Part shown: in pieces, positions 1 through 5,618 of the stretch
Numbering within the stretch: position 1 is the stretch's first letter
Layout: the number at the start of each line of letters is the position of its first letter
Source of the DNA: Armatimonadetes bacterium UBA5829
Lineage (GTDB): Bacteria > Armatimonadota > UBA5829
Assembly (NCBI GenBank): GCA_002431715.1
Contig: DJHI01000037.1
Span: 10,863 to 16,480 of the forward strand
DNA: 5,618 nt
Direction of reading: 5' to 3'
Program-made: the position numbers and the translations under genes
The notes under the pieces: generated by a model
What the model was told of the DNA's origin: nothing
Databases searched by the model: none
The model's input: the letters and a program-made list of their open reading frames with translations, nothing else

Positions 1-1
1 C

Positions 2-1003
2 TACCTCAATGGAATCGATTGGTATCAGGCATATGAAATGTTTGATATGGACTATGCCATCTATGGCGGCCCATATCATGAGTACGACGAAAAGGATTGC
101 GCAAACTGGCAGAAGGATTTTGTCGACCTTGGTGCTAATGAACACGGCGATAACCTTTGGGAAGAGACTATCACAACTCCAAGCGGTACACTTCACCACA
201 AAGGCGCAAACAATAAGTTTACCGGTTGGGAGACTGAGCATTTAGTCAAGACCGAGGCCGACTTTGAGATTTGGAACAAGCATTATCCCGTCCCCATTTC
301 AGCCGATTTCACATGGCTTCGAGAGACCAGAGACAAGCTCGGAGACAAAGGGATAATACGCTGCGGTGCGTTCAGCCCCGGTCAGGGCAGCCCGTGGCAG
401 AGTTTTTGCACTATGATCGGCACCGAAGAGGCCATCATGATGGCTATGGACAACCCCGATTATCTCCACCATGTGCTTGACGAGATACTCAAAAAGACTC
501 TGCGTGTGACCGAACTCTGGAAAGGCATCCCCGCGGATATGGTCGAGACCGGCGGAGGCGCGGGATCAAACACAGTAATAAGCCCCGCGATGTTCAAAGA
601 ATTCTGCCTGCCTTACGATAAACAGCAGGCGGAGGCGTTTCATTCTGTTGGACTGAAAGTGGTTTATCACCTGTGCGGCGGGCTGATGAAGATGCTGGAT
701 ATGGTTGTCGAAAATGGTGCGGACGGGCTGGAGACAATGACGCCGCCGTCGATGGGCGGCGACTGCGACCTGGCGGAAGCATCCCGCAGAGTGGGAGATA
801 AGCTTTTCTTCATAGGCGGATTTGATCAGAATGCGGGATTTGAAAAAGGCACACCCGAAACAGCCCGCAAGCTTGTGTTGGAATGCTTTGAAGCAACCAA
901 AAACCATGCAGGCTATATAATAGCGCCATCGGATCACTTCTTCTTCGGCGACCCTGCTAATCTCAAGGCGTTTGCCGATGCATGTAAGGAGTGTGTATAT
1001 TAG
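2..1003 (+). CDS. URO-D superfamily protein (MtaA/CmuA-like methyltransferase family), 5' end outside window
   Basis: The frame is open from base 2 to the TAG at 1001-1003, giving 333 visible residues with no start codon that must be used; the ATG at 38 is internal, so the gene starts to the left. The C-terminal two thirds follow the URO-D (PF01208) barrel: a glycine-rich GGGAGSN strand and SPAMFKEFCLPY helix, then VVYHLCGG (His223 and Cys225 in window numbering), ENGADGLETM, FFIGGFDQ and a final YIIAPSDHFFFGDP segment. HxC is the start of the zinc-binding HxCx(n)C motif of MtaA/CmuA methylcobamide:CoM methyltransferases. The expected third cysteine is not evident in the APSDHFF strand, although two cysteines lie close to the C-terminus (ACKEC). 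The NLGHG-type C-terminal motif of HemE is absent, so heme-pathway uroporphyrinogen decarboxylase is unlikely. A cytoplasmic methyl-transfer role is inferred; the substrate is unknown, and no corrinoid protein gene is visible nearby. A stem-loop follows the stop by 7 bases. Confidence 0.88.
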   Translation, partial: YLNGIDWYQAYEMFDMDYAIYGGPYHEYDEKDCANWQKDFVDLGANEHGDNLWEETITTPSGTLHHKGANNKFTGWETEHLVKTEADFEIWNKHYPVPISADFTWLRETRDKLGDKGIIRCGAFSPGQGSPWQSFCTMIGTEEAIMMAMDNPDYLHHVLDEILKKTLRVTELWKGIPADMVETGGGAGSNTVISPAMFKEFCLPYDKQQAEAFHSVGLKVVYHLCGGLMKMLDMVVENGADGLETMTPPSMGGDCDLAEASRRVGDKLFFIGGFDQNAGFEKGTPETARKLVLECFEATKNHAGYIIAPSDHFFFGDPANLKAFADACKECVY

Positions 1004-1010
1004 AAGAAAC

Positions 1011-1033
1011 CCTCCAGGTAAGATACTTGGAGG
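1011..1033 (+). terminator. Stem-loop just after the URO-D gene, terminator-like
   Basis: CCTCCAGGTA (1011-1020) pairs with TACTTGGAGG (1024-1033) over 10 positions, one of them a G-T wobble, around an AGA loop. It lies 7 bases after the TAG stop, where an intrinsic terminator or mRNA 3'-end stabiliser would be expected. The plus-strand continuation is TATAAAAG, not a T run, so Rho-independent termination in this direction is doubtful. Read on the minus strand, the hairpin is followed by the T-rich GTTTCTTCT. Confidence 0.5.
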
Positions 1034-1070
1034 TATAAAAGAAGTATAAAACCTTAAAGGGATACAAAAG

Positions 1071-1107
1071 CTCACTCTCCCCTTGCGGGAGAGGGTTGGG
1101 GTGAGGG
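1071..1107. repeat. GC-rich dispersed palindromic repeat, copy 1
   Basis: CTCTCCC (1075-1081) pairs with GGGAGAG (1087-1093) around CTTGC. An outer CTCAC (1071-1075) matches GTGAG (1101-1105). The right arm, 1087-1107, is identical over 21 bases to 5509-5529, in the same orientation. Read on the minus strand this class of element gives LTPTLS-type peptides, a familiar sign of a non-coding intergenic palindrome in many bacterial genomes. This copy abuts the truncated 5' end of miaB. Confidence 0.85.
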
Positions 1108-1805
1108 GGAATCTAACTTCCTGCAGCGCTGATTTTGCCGATCTTCTTCGCGCTGTGAGCGCCGTTCCCGGTATCGAGCGAATCAGGTTCACGACATCTC
1201 ATCCCAAAGACCTTTCTGACCGCCTGATCGAAGCCATGCGCGACCTACCTAATGTCTGCGAACATATCCACCTCGCCGTGCAGTCGGGCGATGACGAAGT
1301 TCTGCGCCGAATGAACCGCAAATATACATCCAGCCACTTTAGGGAGCGCGTGGCGGCTCTAAGAAAAGCCGTGCCGGATATTGCAATTACCACCGATTTC
1401 CTGGTAGGCTTTCCTGGTGAAACAGACGAGCAGTTCGAGAATACTATGCGTCTTGCCGAGGAGGTCAGGTTCGATGCGGCATTTATGTTCGCCTATAATG
1501 TCATCCCGAATACAGCCGCGGAAAAACTCGACGGTCAGCTAACAAAGAAAGTAAAGAACGCTCGCCTTGCAAGACTCATAGAGGTTCAAAACAGGATCAC
1601 ATGCGAGATCAATAAAAGCCAGGTAGGCAACGTATATGAGGTGTTGGTCGAAGGCGTTAGTTCAAAAGATAAAAACCGAGTGACCGGCCTTACAAGGCAA
1701 AATAAAACAGTGAATTTCAAAGGTGACGCCGGCCTTGTCGGCAAATTAGTCAATGTCCAGGCAACCGAAGGGCATTTATACGGATATGTGGGAGAGCTGG
1801 TCTGA
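1083..1805 (+). pseudogene. miaB: 5'-truncated miaB: C-terminal half of tRNA-2-methylthio-N6-isopentenyladenosine37 methylthiotransferase
   Basis: The frame is open from 1050 to the TGA at 1803-1805. The first usable start codon is TTG at 1083, but that start and the next ~15 codons lie in or beside the palindromic repeat, so residues 1-15 are probably not MiaB. Homology begins at DFADLLRAVS (about base 1131). Numbered from the TTG, IRFTTSHP is at 34-41, the radical-SAM-barrel motif HLAVQSGDDEVLRRMNR at 63-79, DFLVGFPGETDEQFE at 105-119, and a TRAM RNA-binding domain at about 180-240. Full MiaB is about 440-470 residues and adds a methylthio group to position 37 of tRNAs reading UNN codons. 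The missing half holds the UPF0004 domain with three cluster cysteines and the radical-SAM CxxxCxxC motif, so this product cannot be a working enzyme. Two family motifs also differ from the usual form: HLAVQSGD for HLPVQSGS, and YNVIPNT for YSxRPGT. The frame is otherwise clean, so the truncation is recent or an assembly join. There is no convincing ribosome-binding site. Confidence 0.88.
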
Positions 1806-1831
1806 TCGTTGATCGTTTGATCGTGTATCGT
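1803..1831. repeat. Tandem 7-base repeat, TGATCGT type, starting on the miaB stop codon
   Basis: TGATCGT occurs at 1803-1809, 1810-1816 and, after one extra T, 1818-1824. The variant GTATCGT follows at 1825-1831. The first unit contains the miaB TGA stop (1803-1805). Short heptamer arrays like this resemble the short tandemly repeated repetitive sequences described in cyanobacteria. No function can be assigned. Confidence 0.75.
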
Positions 1832-1941
1832 GTGCTATCTCAGTGGCGATTTTCGAATCCTGATCCCGGAAAATTTCGCGCATTTGCGATTATATAGATT
1901 ATTATTGATGGTGATTTTCTTATTGCTTTTGCACAGAAACT
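1806..1941 (+). other. Intergenic region between miaB remnant and nucleotidyltransferase gene
   Basis: After the heptamer array the region becomes AT-rich towards 1890-1930. TATATA at 1891-1896 could be a -10 box, but no good -35 hexamer sits 16-18 bases upstream, so no promoter is claimed. I see no RNA gene or strong terminator here. Confidence 0.4.
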
Positions 1942-2700
1942 ATGGGTTACATAATGCAAGATGAGTTTCGACCGGCGATAGAGCATGCTCTTGAATTATG
2001 TCTTTCTCGTTTCGGTGGCCAATTGAAAACAGTTGTTTTGGGCGGAAGCGTTGCGTTTAATGAGGCTCTGGCCAGAATATCGGATGTGGACTGGTTTGCT
2101 TTTATAAGTGATGAACCGACCGATGCCGACATGCAATGGCAGGCAGAGACAAAGCAGTTGCTGGAGCGCGCTTATCCGGTAGTTTCGGAATTCGGCTTAG
2201 GAATCTTTCCGGTTGAACATCTTAAAAAACAAGATAGCTGGCGCTTTATTATAAAATATAACTCGATCAAGTTATACGGTGTGGATATTATTTCGGAACT
2301 GGAGGCAGAGGGAATCGAAACACTGCCGCCGACTATCGAGTTATTGAAGTCACGCATTCCATGGACCGAGGCGATGTGGAAGGCCGCTTTAGAGGGCAAT
2401 ATTCCGGAGAAGCTCTTCAAGACTCCAGACGACCCGTTCCTGGCTTCAAGGAAGATTGCACGTTATTTTGTCCTGCTTGAGGGGGCTTATCTGCTGATGC
2501 TCGATAGCGGATTTACATCGTTCAGACAGAGTGATGTGCTTGCAGGGCTCAGGGAACTGTATCCCGAGTGGAAAAAGGTTTTCGACCTGACGGAGCAGGT
2601 TTCCAATGCCCCACAGGAAGTCCGCATACCGCCGGAAACAATAGTGACTGCAATCAACCCATTCGTATGCTGGATGCTTCAGCGAGTGCGAGAAGCTTAA
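1942..2700 (+). CDS. Putative nucleotidyltransferase-fold protein (Pol beta-like NTase with C-terminal helical domain)
   Basis: The product is 252 residues. VVLGGSVAFNEALARISDVDW at about 31-51 fits the Pol beta-type nucleotidyltransferase signature, hG[GS] followed after about a dozen residues by DxD; Gly34, Gly35, Ser36, Asp48 and Asp50 are in place. KLYGVDII at 110-117 resembles the LYG segment after the catalytic core in aminoglycoside and related nucleotidyltransferases. A third catalytic acid is not clear; Glu83 and Glu92 are candidates. Residues 165-250 form a mostly helical region (RKIARYFVLLEGAYLLML), like the C-terminal helical domain of such enzymes. It has no signal peptide or membrane segment and is probably cytoplasmic. 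Transfer of a nucleotide to a small molecule or protein is inferred; the substrate is unknown, and resistance should not be assumed. The ATG at 1942 gives the longest form, but ATG at 1954 is equally possible, because neither has a clear Shine-Dalgarno sequence. The gene sits between the miaB remnant and mutS. Confidence 0.65.
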   Translation: MGYIMQDEFRPAIEHALELCLSRFGGQLKTVVLGGSVAFNEALARISDVDWFAFISDEPTDADMQWQAETKQLLERAYPVVSEFGLGIFPVEHLKKQDSWRFIIKYNSIKLYGVDIISELEAEGIETLPPTIELLKSRIPWTEAMWKAALEGNIPEKLFKTPDDPFLASRKIARYFVLLEGAYLLMLDSGFTSFRQSDVLAGLRELYPEWKKVFDLTEQVSNAPQEVRIPPETIVTAINPFVCWMLQRVREA

Positions 2701-2736
2701 TCAGGGCGGATCGGATGTCGCATTCCGCCACACTGA
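2701..2736. repeat. Imperfect hairpin directly after the nucleotidyltransferase stop
   Basis: GGCGGA (2705-2710) pairs with TCCGCC (2724-2729), and the outer TCAG (2701-2704) can pair with CTGA (2733-2736) across an ACA bulge. The loop is 13 bases, so the structure is modest. No T run follows on the plus strand; the next bases are TAAAATTATAAAAA. It may be an mRNA-end hairpin or a dispersed palindrome. Confidence 0.4.
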
Positions 2737-2769
2737 TAAAATTATAAAAACGTAGCGGTAATGGTTCCG

Positions 2770-2797
2770 GGCTCTCTGCCCTCCACTCTCCGCTCTC
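2770..2797 (-). repeat. Tandem 7-base repeat upstream of mutS, minus-strand GAGAGYG type
   Basis: Read on the minus strand from 2797 to 2770, four contiguous heptamers appear: GAGAGCG, GAGAGTG, GAGGGCA, GAGAGCC. The array is an inverted relative of the one that starts at the mutS stop: 2771-2798 reversed matches 5425-5453 with two substitutions and one inserted A. It ends 20 bases before the mutS start codon, in the untranslated leader. Confidence 0.75.
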
Positions 2798-2808
2798 AAC
2801 TGTTTTTT

Positions 2809-2812
2809 GGAG
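2809..2812 (+). promoter_or_regulatory. Ribosome-binding site that fixes the mutS start
   Basis: GGAG at 2809-2812 lies five bases before ATG 2818, within TTTTTTGGAGAAAAGATG. The in-frame ATG at 2761 has no such site, and using it would add 19 residues encoded mostly by the heptamer repeat. Confidence 0.8.
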
Positions 2813-2817
2813 AAAAG

Positions 2818-5427
2818 ATGCAAGTCAAAAAAGTCACTCCAATGGTGGCGCAGTATGAGGCCATCAAGGAGCAGTATCCCGATGTAATACTGATGTTCCG
2901 CCTCGGCGACTTTTACGAGATGTTCGGCGATGATGCCGCAGTCGCCAGCCGCGAACTTGAAATAGTGCTCACAAGCCGCTCTCAGGGCTATGCAGCCGAT
3001 GTTCCCATGTGCGGTTTTCCTCACCACGCGGTCGAGCGATACGTCGCAAGGTTGATCTCCAAAGGCTACAGGGTTGCTATCTGCGACCAACTCGAAGACC
3101 CCAAGAAGACCAAGAAGATAGTTAAACGCGGGGTGACGCGTGTTGTAACTCCCGGCACAGTCCTCGAAGATGGCATGCTCGATGCCAAAGCAAATAATTA
3201 TCTGCTGGCGGTGGCAAGCGAACCGGATATATACGGGGTGGCGGTTGTCGATATCTCCACAGGCGAGTTCGCGGTAACCGAAATAGACGCAAAACACGGC
3301 TCGCAAAAGCTAGTAGAAGAGCTTGGCCGACTATCTCCGGCGGAGGTGCTGCTCAAAGAGATCGAGCTCGATCTATCCGAGCCTATCAAAAAAGCGACCG
3401 GCGCTGCCGTGACCCGTTATGAAGACGACTCTATCTATCGTAAGAATGCAAAGGATATGCTGACTGAGCATTTCCATACGGATTCACTGCGAGGTTTCGG
3501 CGCGGAGGATATGAGCGTGGGGCTCGAATCAGCCGCGATGATATTGGATTATCTAAAAAAGACCAATGCCAATGCCCTGCAGTCGGTCTCCACAATGAGC
3601 ACATACTCAACCAGCGGGTTTATGGTTTTGGATGCAGCCGCGCGCCGTAATCTCGAACTCACTCATTCGATGTCCGCTGATACTCGAGGTGCGAGCCTGC
3701 TTTCGATCATAGACAAGACCCGCACGGCGATGGGCGGCCGTGCTCTAAGAAAATGGCTCGATCAGCCTCTTCTAGATGTCAAAGAGATCAATAAGCGCCT
3801 GGACAGCGTGGAGGAGTTTTACAGTGACGCTCTGATGCGCGGCGAGGTGCGTGAGATTCTCGGAGGTGTGCAGGATCTCGAGCGCCTTATGGCGAGGATT
3901 GTCGCGGAGAGCGCAAACGCGCGCGACCTGGTCGGCCTCGCTCAGTCACTTAAGCAGCTTCCACAGCTTGTCGGCGCGCTGCGAAATGTGACTACCCAGC
4001 GGCTGAAGACTCTTTCAGCAGCCATTGAGTTCCTCGATCCTCTGGTTGCACTGATAGATAAAGCCATCGCATCCGATCCGCCAATACAGATAAAAGATGG
4101 CGGCATCATCGCCGAGGGCTATAATTCGGATTTGGACGAACTCCGAAGCGCCTCTCGTGACGGCAAGAGCTGGATAGCGGGTCTTGAAAACGATGAGCGC
4201 GAGCGAACAGGTATTAAGAACCTCAAGGTCGGCTACAACTCGGTTTTCGGCTATTATCTTGAGGTTACAAAGCCGAACCTGCACCTCGTGCCTGAAGACT
4301 ACATCCGTAAGCAGACCACAACCAACTCCGAGCGCTTTATCACACCCGGCCTGAAGGAAATGGAAGCCAAGGTTCTGGGTGCGGATGAAAAAGCCGCGGA
4401 TCTCGAGTATAAAGTCTTTTGTGAGGTGAGAAATTCGGTTGCCGACGAAGCTTTAAAGGTCGCAAAAGTCGCGCGCGCGGTCGCCGAGATCGATGTGTTG
4501 GCATCTCTGGCTGAAATAGCCTCGATCAAAGGATTTGTAAAGCCCACTGTTACGGAAGATGAAGAATTGAGGATTAAGAATGGCCGCCATCCTGTTGTCG
4601 AGCACTTTATAGAGGAGCGGTTCGTTCCCAACGATACGCTGGTTAACTGCGAAAATGATCAGCTTTTGGTTATAACCGGCCCAAACATGGCCGGAAAATC
4701 CACCTACCTGCGGCAGGTCGCGCTGATCGTGCTCCTTGCTCAAATGGGCAGTTTTGTCCCTGCGGATGAGGCGACAATAGGCGTGGTCGACCGTATTTTT
4801 ACTCGCGTCGGTGCGCATGACGAACTTGCCAGCGGCCAATCGACCTTCATGGTTGAAATGAACGAGACCGCAAATATTCTCAATAACGCAACTCGAAGGT
4901 CACTGATCGTTCTCGACGAGATAGGGCGGGGGACATCCACCTACGACGGCCTCTCGATTGCGTGGGCGGTTGCCGAAGAGATAAACAAACTTGGCGCAAA
5001 AACTCTATTCGCGACCCATTATCACCACCTGAATGATCTCGAAAAGCAGCTCACGGGAGTTAAGAACTATAGAATAGCCGTGCGAGAGGAAAAAGACCGG
5101 ATCGTGTGGCTAAGAAAGATTATGCCCGGAGGGACAGATAGGAGCTATGGAATCGAGGTTGCGCGCCTTGCAGGGCTCCCAAACGACGCTATTGAGCGTG
5201 CAAAAGAGATACTAAAAGAGTTGGAATCGAACGGAAACGGTTCAAAAGGCCTCAGAAAAGGCGCGAAAGTCAGCGAAAAAAGAGAGACATTTCAGTTAAC
5301 GCTCTTTGAAAACGAGAAACATCCGGTAATTGAGGAGATTGAAAAACTCGACGTCGCCACCATGTCTCCAATCGAGGCCATGAACAAACTCTACGAGCTT
5401 CAAAAGCAGGTAACGAAGGGAAGCTGA
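2818..5427 (+). CDS. mutS: DNA mismatch repair protein MutS
   Basis: The product is 869 residues, the normal length for bacterial MutS1. It binds mismatches and small loops in DNA and, with ATP, recruits MutL to start repair. The N-terminus has the mismatch-reading motif GDFYEMF, with Phe32 and Glu34 as the wedge pair. Connector, lever and clamp domains follow. The ATPase has Walker A GPNMAGKST at 621-629, the STFMVEM segment, Walker B LIVLDE with Asp700 and Glu701, GRGTSTYDG and ATHYHHL. After a low-complexity charged linker, QLTLF at 826-830 matches the beta-clamp-binding consensus, and the final helices (SPIEAMNKLYELQKQV) fit the C-terminal dimer/tetramer region. All key residues are present, so it should be active. 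The start at 2818 is chosen because it has a GGAG site and matches the usual TPMVAQYEAIK N-terminus. The gene lies 117 bases after the nucleotidyltransferase gene. The usual partner mutL is not seen in the 191 bases that follow. Confidence 0.99.
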   Translation: MQVKKVTPMVAQYEAIKEQYPDVILMFRLGDFYEMFGDDAAVASRELEIVLTSRSQGYAADVPMCGFPHHAVERYVARLISKGYRVAICDQLEDPKKTKKIVKRGVTRVVTPGTVLEDGMLDAKANNYLLAVASEPDIYGVAVVDISTGEFAVTEIDAKHGSQKLVEELGRLSPAEVLLKEIELDLSEPIKKATGAAVTRYEDDSIYRKNAKDMLTEHFHTDSLRGFGAEDMSVGLESAAMILDYLKKTNANALQSVSTMSTYSTSGFMVLDAAARRNLELTHSMSADTRGASLLSIIDKTRTAMGGRALRKWLDQPLLDVKEINKRLDSVEEFYSDALMRGEVREILGGVQDLERLMARIVAESANARDLVGLAQSLKQLPQLVGALRNVTTQRLKTLSAAIEFLDPLVALIDKAIASDPPIQIKDGGIIAEGYNSDLDELRSASRDGKSWIAGLENDERERTGIKNLKVGYNSVFGYYLEVTKPNLHLVPEDYIRKQTTTNSERFITPGLKEMEAKVLGADEKAADLEYKVFCEVRNSVADEALKVAKVARAVAEIDVLASLAEIASIKGFVKPTVTEDEELRIKNGRHPVVEHFIEERFVPNDTLVNCENDQLLVITGPNMAGKSTYLRQVALIVLLAQMGSFVPADEATIGVVDRIFTRVGAHDELASGQSTFMVEMNETANILNNATRRSLIVLDEIGRGTSTYDGLSIAWAVAEEINKLGAKTLFATHYHHLNDLEKQLTGVKNYRIAVREEKDRIVWLRKIMPGGTDRSYGIEVARLAGLPNDAIERAKEILKELESNGNGSKGLRKGAKVSEKRETFQLTLFENEKHPVIEEIEKLDVATMSPIEAMNKLYELQKQVTKGS

Positions 5428-5489
5428 GAGTGGAGAAGTGGAGAGCAGAGAGCGGAAAGCCGAAAGCCGAAAGTGGAAAGTGGAAAGTA
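5426..5489 (+). repeat. Degenerate 7-base tandem array (GARAGYN) starting in the mutS stop codon
   Basis: The stretch divides into nine units: GAGAGTG, GAGAAGTG (8 bases), GAGAGCA, GAGAGCG, GAAAGCC, GAAAGCC, GAAAGTG, GAAAGTG, GAAAGTA. It begins inside the mutS TGA (5425-5427) and is almost pure purine on this strand apart from the Y position. The first 29 bases are an inverted near-copy of 2771-2798, upstream of mutS. Confidence 0.85.
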
Positions 5490-5496
5490 AACGTGC

Positions 5497-5529
5497 TCCC
5501 TCTCCCGGGGGAGAGGGTTGGGGTGAGGG
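5497..5529. repeat. GC-rich dispersed palindromic repeat, copy 2
   Basis: CCCTCTCCC (5498-5506) pairs with GGGAGAGGG (5509-5517) around GG, a 9-pair stem if the tight loop opens slightly. The tail TTGGGGTGAGGG follows at 5518-5529. The right arm matches copy 1 (1087-1107) base for base, in the same orientation. It could act as the mRNA 3'-end structure of mutS, but no T run follows. Confidence 0.85.
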
Positions 5530-5535
5530 CGCAGC

Positions 5536-5548
5536 CTCTCATTGAGAG
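5536..5548. repeat. Small hairpin downstream of mutS
   Basis: CTCTC (5536-5540) pairs with GAGAG (5544-5548) around ATT. The stem is short and is followed by ATATTAAATC, so terminator activity is doubtful. Confidence 0.3.
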
Positions 5549-5585
5549 ATATTAAATCAAATAACATTTAAGCGTTTCAATAACT

Positions 5586-5618
5586 GTCATTCCGAGCGAA
5601 TGCGAGGAATCTGCTTTT
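5586..5618. repeat. Second palindromic repeat family (TGTCATTCCGAGCG type), possibly cut by window end
   Basis: ATTCC (5589-5593) pairs with GGAAT (5606-5610) around a 12-base GC-rich middle, and CTGCTTTT follows to the window edge. Elements reading GTCATTCCGAGCG...GAGGAATCT are recognised from memory as intergenic repeats in several unrelated bacterial genomes. It is unrelated in sequence to the CCCTCTCCC family. Confidence 0.65.

Noticed and set aside
1083..1130. TTG 1083 as a genuine miaB start
   Set aside because: The codons lie in or beside the palindromic repeat, the residues do not resemble MiaB, and no ribosome-binding site precedes them. The coordinate is kept only to mark the open frame.
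566..1192. Minus-strand open frame of 208 codons opposite the URO-D gene and repeat
   Set aside because: It lies opposite a recognised gene, has no family resemblance, and includes the LTPTLS peptide produced by the palindromic repeat.
1891..1896. Promoter -10 box TATATA before the nucleotidyltransferase gene
   Set aside because: No acceptable -35 hexamer at the right distance; AT-rich sequence alone is not enough.
1942..2700. Toxin-antitoxin (MNT/HEPN) module
   Set aside because: There is no HEPN RxxxxH motif in the protein and no partner gene beside it.
2761..2817. Longer mutS form starting at ATG 2761
   Set aside because: It has no ribosome-binding site and its 19 extra residues come mostly from the heptamer repeat; ATG 2818 has GGAG at good spacing and the family N-terminus.
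2701..3306. Minus-strand open frame of 201 codons opposite the mutS start
   Set aside because: It is antisense to conserved mutS sequence, is rich in His, Cys and Arg, and has no recognisable domain.
5426..5489. CRISPR array
   Set aside because: The units are contiguous 7-mers without spacers, and no cas gene is present.
5270..5542. Minus-strand open frame of 90 codons at the mutS 3' end
   Set aside because: It reads through the palindrome and heptamer repeats and gives a low-complexity peptide (LTPTLSPGRG, then repeating FP/LSA segments).

Overview
The window carries four plus-strand coding regions. The chromosome-type housekeeping genes and a base composition near 50% GC point to a free-living bacterium. 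A miaB remnant close upstream of mutS, a URO-D/MtaA-like protein, and many intergenic palindromes and 7-base tandem repeats recall Armatimonadota, Chloroflexota or other non-proteobacterial lineages. That placement is a weak inference; nothing in the window proves the phylum.

Layout. Bases 1-1003 are the 3' part of a URO-D superfamily gene (probably a corrinoid or other methyltransferase rather than heme-pathway HemE), whose start lies left of the window. A strong stem-loop follows at 1011-1033. At 1071-1107 there is a GC-rich palindromic repeat. Directly after it, an open frame (about 1131-1805) encodes the C-terminal half of the tRNA methylthiotransferase MiaB: the end of its radical-SAM barrel and the TRAM domain. 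The UPF0004 domain and the iron-sulfur CxxxCxxC motif are missing. Next are a 7-base tandem repeat (1803-1831), a putative nucleotidyltransferase-fold protein (1942-2700), a hairpin (2701-2736), another 7-base array in reverse orientation (2770-2797), and a complete mutS (2818-5427). The last 191 bases are only repeats: nine degenerate heptamers (5426-5489), a second copy of the GC-rich palindrome (5497-5529), a small hairpin, and a different ATTCC/GGAAT palindromic element at the right edge.

Working together. MiaB (tRNA A37 modification) and MutS (mismatch recognition) are neighbours in several bacterial groups, so the 1131-5427 block looks like an ancestral neighbourhood with a nucleotidyltransferase gene between them. 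The URO-D gene appears to be joined to this block at the palindromic repeat, either by a real recombination or deletion or by an assembly join across a repeat. No mutL is seen after mutS within the window.

No CRISPR array, rRNA, tRNA, transposase or clearly new defence system is visible. The most informative oddities are the repeat-bounded truncation of miaB and the heptamer arrays that begin at stop codons and lie in opposite orientations on the two sides of mutS.
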